Positions 41,493-46,896 of a stretch of 46,896 nucleotides of DNA are shown here, one piece after another. Location of the stretch: assembly GCA_943324545.2 (NCBI GenBank), contig CALPMA020000003.1, positions 1-46,896 on the forward strand. Direction: 5' to 3'. Both the position numbers and the translations under genes were made by a program. This DNA is from Chitinophaga pinensis (GTDB taxonomy: Bacteria; Bacteroidota; Bacteroidia; Flavobacteriales; Flavobacteriaceae). Positions within the stretch are counted from its first letter, which is position 1; every line of letters begins with the position of its first letter. The notes under the pieces were generated by a model. The model did no database searches, was not told where the DNA came from, and saw nothing but the letters and a program-made list of their open reading frames with translations.

Positions 41493-41975
41493 TTAATTAG
41501 CGTACTGAGTTTTTGATTTTTTTAAAGCATCTTGAATGTATTTTCTTTTAATAATTAACATTCCAAAACTTTCGCCACCTTCTTTTCCAGTGTTTTTATG
41601 GTGCATTTTGTGCGCACGACGCAACGCTAAAACATATACGTTTTTTGTTTTAGTAAGCACTTTGAAACGTTGGTGTATAATCAAGTCATGTACTACAAAA
41701 TAAGCTAAACCATACAATAAAATTCCAAAACCAACCCAAGTATACCAGGCATATTGGTTCATCATACCAAACATAATGAGTAACCAACTTGGTACAGCAT
41801 AAGTGATAAAAAAGAAATCATTTCTTTCAAACCAACTTTTGTGGTCTTTTTTGTGGTGATCTGCATGTAAATACCACAAAAATCCATGCATGATGTATTT
41901 GTGATTTGCCCAAGCAGAAAATTCTGTTAGAATAAAAGTTGCTAAAACGATACTGGTATTAATTAGTATTTCCAT
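41493..41975 (-). CDS. crtZ: Beta-carotene 3-hydroxylase CrtZ
   Basis: CrtZ is a membrane di-iron hydroxylase that adds 3-OH to beta-ionone rings. The 160-residue protein has the four histidine clusters of the fatty-acid-hydroxylase superfamily: HKYIMH, HADHH, HDLIIH and HKMHH. Hydrophobic segments lie between them (IMFGMMNQYAWYTWVGFGIL). It begins 1 nt after the cruF stop codon and is followed by crtA. In this operon it would hydroxylate the single cyclic end of a monocyclic carotenoid, or both ends of beta-carotene if used for zeaxanthin. Confidence 0.93.
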   Translation of the reverse strand: MEILINTSIVLATFILTEFSAWANHKYIMHGFLWYLHADHHKKDHKSWFERNDFFFITYAVPSWLLIMFGMMNQYAWYTWVGFGILLYGLAYFVVHDLIIHQRFKVLTKTKNVYVLALRRAHKMHHKNTGKEGGESFGMLIIKRKYIQDALKKSKTQYAN

Positions 41976-41976
41976 G

Positions 41977-42603
41977 TTAAATAAATATAAATAAAGAGGT
42001 GAAGAATATAATTTGTAAAATCAATATTATTAAAGAAACTTTACAATTTCCTTTTATAATTGTAGGGTAAAAAAAGTAAGACGTAAAAAAAGCCACTCCA
42101 ATCCAACCCAAATAATTATGTAAACCTGGTAATCCTCCTTCAAATTGCCAAAAATCGAGTTTTGGCGCCACTTGTTCAATTAGTAAATCAATTAATGTAA
42201 CTAATAACGCTGCCACAACTAATGATACAATCTTGTTTGCAAAGATACCACTAACTATTCTAATTCCAGCACAAATAAGCATTGCCCAATTGATGGAAAT
42301 AATCAGAGGAACTTCAAGTAATTTGAAACCTAATCCTTCTCCATAGGAATATTTTCCAAAAACCAGCCCCGTTTTTACTCCAATTACTTCAATAATAAAA
42401 CCTAAAAAAGCTATAGAAAAAAAGGCAACTAGAAATTTTTTGTCAGCTAGTGGACTATGAATTAAAAAAACAAAACAAGTAAGTAATAAGGTATAAGGCG
42501 TAAAAGGACTAAAAAAAGTTGGATTTACTACAAACCCGATTGAGCCTGAAATATACACCAGAATTAAAAAATATAAAAAATATGATTTATATGTTTTTAT
42601 CAT
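41977..42603 (-). CDS. cruF: Carotenoid 1,2-hydratase CruF-like membrane protein
   Basis: This 208-residue protein has about seven hydrophobic segments. GFIIEVIGVKTGLVFGKYSY and VPLIISINWAMLICAGIRI, with DLLIEQVAPKLDFWQF and the LHNYLGWIG stretch, are typical of the CruF/DUF422 carotenoid family. CruF adds water across the 1,2 double bond of the acyclic psi end, giving a 1-hydroxy group. The crtD start codon region overlaps upstream: the two genes share 4 nt, so translation is coupled. A lycopene cyclase is the nearest alternative, but the segment pattern fits CruF. With CrtD it would process one acyclic end. Confidence 0.85.
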   Translation of the reverse strand: MIKTYKSYFLYFLILVYISGSIGFVVNPTFFSPFTPYTLLLTCFVFLIHSPLADKKFLVAFFSIAFLGFIIEVIGVKTGLVFGKYSYGEGLGFKLLEVPLIISINWAMLICAGIRIVSGIFANKIVSLVVAALLVTLIDLLIEQVAPKLDFWQFEGGLPGLHNYLGWIGVAFFTSYFFYPTIIKGNCKVSLIILILQIIFFTSLFIFI

Positions 42604-44072
42604 TTCTTTTCTCTTTCTACTATTAATTGACTCGCTATTTTTGCGCTAAAAAGACATAGCGGAATACCTCCACCAGGATGCACGCTTCCACCTACAAGAT
42701 ATAAATTTTTGATACTTGACGAAAAATTAGCATGTCGCAAAAAGGCAGCAAACTTATTGTTGCTAGAATTGCCATATAACGATCCTCCGTAAGATGAAGT
42801 TTGGTTTTCTATATCAACGGGAGTTAACGTACTTTCAGAAATGATGTATTTTTCGATATCGGTTTTCAATATTGCATTAATTTTTTCAATAACATTTTTA
42901 CGAATATCGGCTTCATAATTTATATTTTTGTTTTTATTGTGCGGGACATTTACCATTACAAACCAGTTTTCACAACCTTCTGGCGCATCATCTTTACAAT
43001 ATTTTGAAGTAATATTGATATAAACAGTAGGGTCATCAGTTGGAAATTGTTTTGAAAACAAATGATCAAATTCCTTTTTATAATCATCACTAAACAAAAT
43101 ATTGTGCAGGCCTAAAGCTTCAAATTCTTTATTTATTCCCCAATAAAAAACATAGGCACTACTTGATTTTTCTTGTCGAATTAACTTTTGAGGGGTAAAA
43201 GATTTTGGCAACAAATACTTGTAAAGCACATGAAGATCTAAATCGCTTGCCACGATATCAAAGGGATAATTCACTCCGTTACTTTTAATGGAAGTAATCT
43301 GGTTATTAGAGCCAACTTCTAATTTTTCAACGACTGCATTGTATTTAATTTCTACATCAGCTTGTTCTGCTAGTTTGACCAAATGGGTAGTAATTTGATG
43401 CATGCCTTTCATAGGTAAATAAGCCCCAAGATTAAACTCTAAATGCGAAATCATATTGATTAAGGCGGGTGCTTTATATGGATTTGAACCATTGTAGGTT
43501 GCATATCGATTGAACAGCTGTACTGTTTTTGGATTGGAAAACGATCTTGAATTTTTTTCGTGCATCGTGCTAAACAAACCTAAGAATGGGGAAAATAATA
43601 TACCTTTTAAGGTCTTAAAATTAATAAAATTTTTCAGTTGGTGAAGCGATTGCTTTAAAAATAAATCTTCGGTGGTTTTAAAATAAAAAGCGTTGCGCTT
43701 GATGTGTTTTAATACAGTTTCTCTTTTTTCATTTAATTTTAAATGAACTTCCTCTGCAAATTCTTCTATGTTGGCGGATGCTTTTATTTGCGTTCCATCC
43801 GAATAAAAATAGTTGGTAATGACGTCTAATTTCTGATATTCAAATGGAGGAGTGCTTCCTTGCAAATTGGACAATTCGTCTATTAAAGCAGGCATTGTAA
43901 ATAATGAAGGCCCTTTATCAAATCGGAATCCATCCATTTTAAGTTCACTCAATTTGCCTCCAGGGTAACTGTTTTTTTCAAAAATGGTAACCTTAAACCC
44001 TTGATTGGCAAGTCGAATGGATAGTGCAAGACCCCCAATTCCAGCACCAATTATACCAACGGTTTTTGTCAT
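42600..44072 (-). CDS. crtD: CrtI-family carotenoid desaturase, probably 1-hydroxycarotenoid 3,4-desaturase CrtD
   Basis: This 490-residue FAD-dependent desaturase starts with the dinucleotide fold VGIIGAGIGGLALSIRLA, then FEKNSYPGGKLSEL. The C-terminal FAD signature is NLYLVGGSVHPGGGIPLCLF. These fit the whole CrtI/CrtD/CrtN family. I prefer CrtD because cruF, which makes the 1-hydroxy substrate, overlaps it by 4 nt and crtA follows in the operon, while crtB and crtY are absent. A phytoene desaturase CrtI is the main alternative. It is the first gene of the operon, with an exact -7 box upstream. Confidence 0.82.
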   Translation of the reverse strand: MTKTVGIIGAGIGGLALSIRLANQGFKVTIFEKNSYPGGKLSELKMDGFRFDKGPSLFTMPALIDELSNLQGSTPPFEYQKLDVITNYFYSDGTQIKASANIEEFAEEVHLKLNEKRETVLKHIKRNAFYFKTTEDLFLKQSLHQLKNFINFKTLKGILFSPFLGLFSTMHEKNSRSFSNPKTVQLFNRYATYNGSNPYKAPALINMISHLEFNLGAYLPMKGMHQITTHLVKLAEQADVEIKYNAVVEKLEVGSNNQITSIKSNGVNYPFDIVASDLDLHVLYKYLLPKSFTPQKLIRQEKSSSAYVFYWGINKEFEALGLHNILFSDDYKKEFDHLFSKQFPTDDPTVYINITSKYCKDDAPEGCENWFVMVNVPHNKNKNINYEADIRKNVIEKINAILKTDIEKYIISESTLTPVDIENQTSSYGGSLYGNSSNNKFAAFLRHANFSSSIKNLYLVGGSVHPGGGIPLCLFSAKIASQLIVEREKK

Positions 44073-44095
44073 TTTTTTTCAATTAAATCGTTATG

Positions 44096-44103
44096 CAAAA
44101 TTA
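44096..44103 (-). promoter_or_regulatory. -7 promoter box of the carotenoid operon
   Basis: On the minus strand this is TAATTTTG, an exact TAnnTTTG match, giving a leader of about 17-20 nt before crtD. Confidence 0.58.
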
Positions 44104-44196
44104 ATTTTTTATAATAGCATGATAGTACAACAAAAGTTAAAAAAATCCTATAAATAAAATCGAATAAAGAAATTTAAATAGCTGTTTGCACTAAAT

Positions 44197-44232
44197 TAAA
44201 AACCCCAATTTAAATCAATAAATTGGGGTTTT
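44197..44232 (-). terminator. Rho-independent terminator of pnp
   Basis: AACCCCAATTTA pairs perfectly with TAAATTGGGGTT around a 6-nt loop and runs into TTT on the minus strand, 27 nt after the pnp stop codon. Confidence 0.88.
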
Positions 44233-44258
44233 GTTATGCAAATCAATTTGCTATTTTA

Positions 44259-46385
44259 TTAAGATTCTCTAGGAGGTCTTGGCAATAAAGCTTTTCTAGA
44301 AACTTTTTCTTTCTTAGTTTTAGGATCAATTCCTAAGTATTTCACTTGGAATACATCTCCCATATTTACCACATCAGATACATTTTCTGTACGTTCCCAA
44401 GCCAACTCAGATACGTGAAGTAATACTTCGTTTCCAGGAACTGCAGTATATTCTACAACCGCACCAAAATCTAACATTTTAATTACTTTCACCTCGTATG
44501 CTTCATTCATTTGAGGTTTGAAAGTGATGGATTCAATTTTAGCCAATACTGCAGCAATTCCCGCAGGATCAGTTCCTAAAATTTCAATAACTCCTTCTTC
44601 ATTAACCTCATTAATTACGATGGTAGTTCCAGTAGCTTTTTGTAATTCTTGAATTACTTTTCCTCCAGGTCCAATCAACGCTCCGATAAAGTTACCAGGA
44701 ATTGTTCTTGTAATAATTTTTGGAGCATACTCTTTAACATCCTCTTTTGGAGCTGGTAAAGTAGCTGTTAAAATATCAAGAATGTGTAAACGTCCATCAC
44801 GAGCTTGCGCTAGTGCCGCTTCCATGATTTCATATTTCAATCCATCAATTTTGATGTCCATTTGACACGCTGTAATTCCTTCCGAAGTTCCTGTTACTTT
44901 GAAATCCATATCTCCTAAATGATCTTCATCACCTAAAATATCAGATAAAACAGCGAAACGTTCTCCATCTGTAATTAATCCCATTGCAATTCCAGAAACA
45001 GGACGAATCATTTGAATTCCAGCATCCATTAATGATAATGTTCCTGCACAAACAGTAGCCATCGAAGAAGAACCATTAGATTCTAATACTTCAGAAACGA
45101 CACGAATGGTATAAGGACAGTCAGCAGGAATCATGTTTTTTAACGCTCTTTGCGCTAAGTTTCCGTGTCCAACTTCTCTTCTTGAAGTTCCTCTTAAAGG
45201 ACGCGCTTCACCAGTTGAGAATGGAGGGAAATTATAGTGCAAGTAGAATTTTTCTTCTCCTTGTTCAGATGGGGAATCAATTTGGTTTGCTTCTCTTGAA
45301 GTTCCCAATGTAGCAGTTGCTAATGCTTGCGTTTCTCCACGAGTAAACAATGCCGATCCGTGAACTGAAGGTAAATAATCAACTTCACACCAAATTGGTC
45401 TGATTTCAGTTGTTTTTCTACCGTCTAAACGAGTACCTAAATCTAGGGTTACGTTACGAACTGCTTCTTTATTCGTTTTGTAAAAATATTTAGAAACTAA
45501 ATCGCCATTTTCTGCTAATTCTTCTTCAGTAAACAACGCTTTAACTTCTTCTTTTACAGCATCAAATGCAGCTGAACGTTCTTGTTTTGCTGAACCTTTA
45601 CTTGCAATAGCGTATATTTTATCATAAGCAGCTGCTTTTACTTTTGCATAAATAGCTTCGTCAGATTTTTCAGTTTCGTAAGTACGAACTTGTTTTTTAC
45701 CAAAAGCATTTGCTAATCTCTCTTGCGCTGCAATTTGATTTTTGATATGTCCGTGAGCAAATTTAATTGCTTCTACCATTTCTTTTTCTGAAATTTCTTT
45801 CATTTCACCTTCTACCATTGCAATAGAATCAGTTGAAGCACCAATCATCATGTCTATATCAGATAATTCTAATTGTGCACGAGATGGATTGATTATAAAT
45901 TGACCGTCAATTCTTCCAACTCTAGCTTCTGAAATTAAAGTTTCAAATGGGATGTCAGATAATGCTAATGCAGCTGAAGCGGCTAAACCTGCTAATGCAT
46001 CTGGCATCACATCATCATCATGTGACATTAATTGGATCATCACTTGTACTTCTGCATGATAATCACTAGGGAAAAGTGGACGTAAAACACGGTCAACTAA
46101 TCTCATAGTTAGCACTTCGCTATCACTTGGACGCGCTTCTCTTTTGAAGAAACCACCTGGAAAACGACCTGCTGCAGCAAATTTTTCACGATAATCTACC
46201 GTTAAAGGTAAAAAATCAATACCTGGACTTGCTTTTCTTGATGATACAACTGTTCCTAAAATAACAGTTTTACCAATTCTTACTACTACAGAACCATCAG
46301 CTTGTTTTGCTAATCTTCCTGTCTCGATTGTGATGTTTCTTCCATCACCTAAATCGATACTTTCTACAAATAATTGTGGAATCAT
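44259..46385 (-). CDS. pnp: Polyribonucleotide nucleotidyltransferase (PNPase)
   Basis: PNPase degrades RNA from the 3' end using phosphate. The 708-residue protein has two RNase PH domains (about 1-230 and 320-545) joined by a helical linker. A KH domain with [15 protein letters not shown] follows (about 570), then an S1 domain (about 630-700, [14 protein letters not shown] and VSRKALL). [20 protein letters not shown] and [15 protein letters not shown] mark the two PH cores. The order rpsO-pnp is the same as in many bacteria. A terminator lies between the two genes and 166 nt separate them, so pnp may rely on read-through or a separate promoter that I could not identify. Confidence 0.97.
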   Translation of the reverse strand: MIPQLFVESIDLGDGRNITIETGRLAKQADGSVVVRIGKTVILGTVVSSRKASPGIDFLPLTVDYREKFAAAGRFPGGFFKREARPSDSEVLTMRLVDRVLRPLFPSDYHAEVQVMIQLMSHDDDVMPDALAGLAASAALALSDIPFETLISEARVGRIDGQFIINPSRAQLELSDIDMMIGASTDSIAMVEGEMKEISEKEMVEAIKFAHGHIKNQIAAQERLANAFGKKQVRTYETEKSDEAIYAKVKAAAYDKIYAIASKGSAKQERSAAFDAVKEEVKALFTEEELAENGDLVSKYFYKTNKEAVRNVTLDLGTRLDGRKTTEIRPIWCEVDYLPSVHGSALFTRGETQALATATLGTSREANQIDSPSEQGEEKFYLHYNFPPFSTGEARPLRGTSRREVGHGNLAQRALKNMIPADCPYTIRVVSEVLESNGSSSMATVCAGTLSLMDAGIQMIRPVSGIAMGLITDGERFAVLSDILGDEDHLGDMDFKVTGTSEGITACQMDIKIDGLKYEIMEAALAQARDGRLHILDILTATLPAPKEDVKEYAPKIITRTIPGNFIGALIGPGGKVIQELQKATGTTIVINEVNEEGVIEILGTDPAGIAAVLAKIESITFKPQMNEAYEVKVIKMLDFGAVVEYTAVPGNEVLLHVSELAWERTENVSDVVNMGDVFQVKYLGIDPKTKKEKVSRKALLPRPPRES

Positions 46386-46421
46386 AAATTTTCCTTTTTT
46401 AATTTTACATTGGGTTCCTGC

Positions 46422-46431
46422 CTGTCGACAG
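46422..46431. other. Perfect palindrome in the pnp leader region
   Basis: CTGTCGACAG is a perfect 10-bp palindrome 37 nt upstream of the pnp start. In an AT-rich gap this GC-rich patch (about 46413-46431) stands out. It may be a leader hairpin seed or a protein site; nothing more can be said. Confidence 0.3.
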
Positions 46432-46516
46432 ATTTGTTGTGTTGTTGTAGTTATTGCTAATAATCCAATGAAAAACCAAACTTTTTTAAACGCTATTTTG
46501 CCCTAAGGCTAAAAAC

Positions 46517-46546
46517 AAAAAGAGGCGCGTGGGCACCTCTTTTTTT
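46517..46546 (-). terminator. Rho-independent terminator after rpsO
   Basis: On the minus strand AAAAAGAGG and CCTCTTTTT form the stem around a GC-rich loop TGCCCACGCG, followed by TTTTTGTTTTT. It starts 6 nt after the rpsO stop codon. Confidence 0.87.
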
Positions 46547-46551
46547 ATTGA

Positions 46552-46818
46552 TTATTTTCTAATATTCAATACTTTGATTATCTCACGATATCTGTTAATT
46601 TCGGTTTTCTTCAAGTAGTCTAATAAACTTCTTCTTTTACCTACTAATAATACTAGCGAACGCTCCGTATTATAATCGTGACGATTTTTTTTCAAATGCT
46701 CTGTCAAATGACTAATTCTGTAAGTGAAAAGTGCGATTTGCGCTTCTGCTTTACCAGTGTTAGTTTTTTCTCCGTGTTTAGCGAAGATCTCTTCTTTAAT
46801 CTCTTTAGTTAAATACAT
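46552..46818 (-). CDS. rpsO: 30S ribosomal protein S15
   Basis: S15 binds 16S rRNA helices 20-22 early in small-subunit assembly. The 88-residue length is standard. Recognisable stretches are TGKAEAQIALFTYRISHLTE, LKKNRHDYNTERSLVLLVGK and RRSLLDYLKK, with the conserved His-Asp and basic patches used for RNA contact. It is followed by a terminator and then pnp. The 5' leader is about 50 nt and starts with a small hairpin. Confidence 0.97.
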   Translation of the reverse strand: MYLTKEIKEEIFAKHGEKTNTGKAEAQIALFTYRISHLTEHLKKNRHDYNTERSLVLLVGKRRSLLDYLKKTEINRYREIIKVLNIRK

Positions 46819-46848
46819 TCCAATATTTGTTTAATGATTTTTATGTAT

Positions 46849-46869
46849 GTCTTACAGCTATTATAAGAC
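46849..46869 (-). promoter_or_regulatory. Hairpin at the 5' end of the rpsO leader
   Basis: GTCTTA pairs with TAAGAC over 6 bp around a 9-nt loop. The predicted transcription start (about 46867) falls at its 5' edge, so the mRNA would begin with this stem. S15 controls its own translation through leader RNA in several phyla, which makes this a candidate regulatory structure. Confidence 0.4.
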
Positions 46870-46873
46870 CGGG

Positions 46874-46881
46874 CAAAAGTA
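46874..46881 (-). promoter_or_regulatory. -7 promoter box of rpsO
   Basis: On the minus strand this is TACTTTTG, an exact TAnnTTTG match near the window end. The -33 region is only partly inside the window. Confidence 0.6.
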
Positions 46882-46896
46882 CTACTTATTTTTTAA

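Overview
This window comes from a member of the Bacteroidota, almost certainly Flavobacteriaceae and probably Flavobacterium. The evidence is the AT-rich sequence, gliding genes gldB and gldC, three proteins with type A C-terminal sorting domains for the type IX secretion system (T9SS), a short RpoD without region 1.1, many exact TAnnTTTG -7 boxes, and no Shine-Dalgarno pattern. It is an ordinary chromosomal segment. I see no integrase, transposase, phage gene, CRISPR array or rRNA.

Layout. Positions 1-11945 carry housekeeping genes mixed with surface proteins: rlmN, a lipoprotein, a polyprenyl diphosphate synthase, dnaG, two T9SS-sorted proteins, the nadE-pth pair, gldB-gldC, engB and an alpha/beta hydrolase. 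Positions 12214-28074 hold a complete single-strand division and cell-wall (dcw) cluster: mraZ, rsmH, ftsL, ftsI, murE, mraY, murD, ftsW, murG, murC, ftsQ, ftsA, ftsZ. A repeat array that looks like the MraZ operator lies in front of it and a strong terminator closes it. murF, murB and ddl are not in the cluster. Next come yqeY and tRNA-Arg(UCG), probably one transcript. Positions 29133-38905 are accessory: a T9SS protein, a lipoprotein hydrolase, a frameshifted Ig-like lipoprotein, and then a tight operon of porin, M14 metallopeptidase, second porin and dicarboxylate/amino-acid symporter, followed by a TPR protein. The last part has rpe, rpoD, a carotenoid operon (crtD-cruF-crtZ-crtA) suited to a myxol or saproxanthin-type pigment, and rpsO-pnp.

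How the genes work together. The dcw cluster makes lipid II and the divisome. The accessory operon reads as a self-contained outer-membrane-to-cytoplasm route for some acidic peptide or conjugate. RpoD is the sigma factor expected to read the TAnnTTTG boxes seen upstream of most transcription units here.

Most interesting observations: (1) two copies of a hairpin element, in the leaders of gldB and yqeY, whose terminal stems differ by compensatory base changes; (2) four GTGGKA boxes, three at exact 10-bp spacing, in front of mraZ; (3) the two-porin/M14/symporter operon; (4) a one-base frameshift in the signal peptide of the Ig-like lipoprotein, supported by an internal 80-codon repeat; (5) a DnaG in which all four zinc ligands are replaced; (6) a 111-residue secreted protein that is little more than a sorting domain; and (7) divergent nadE/gldB promoters whose -7 boxes abut. 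All calls are from reading the sequence; no database search was run.
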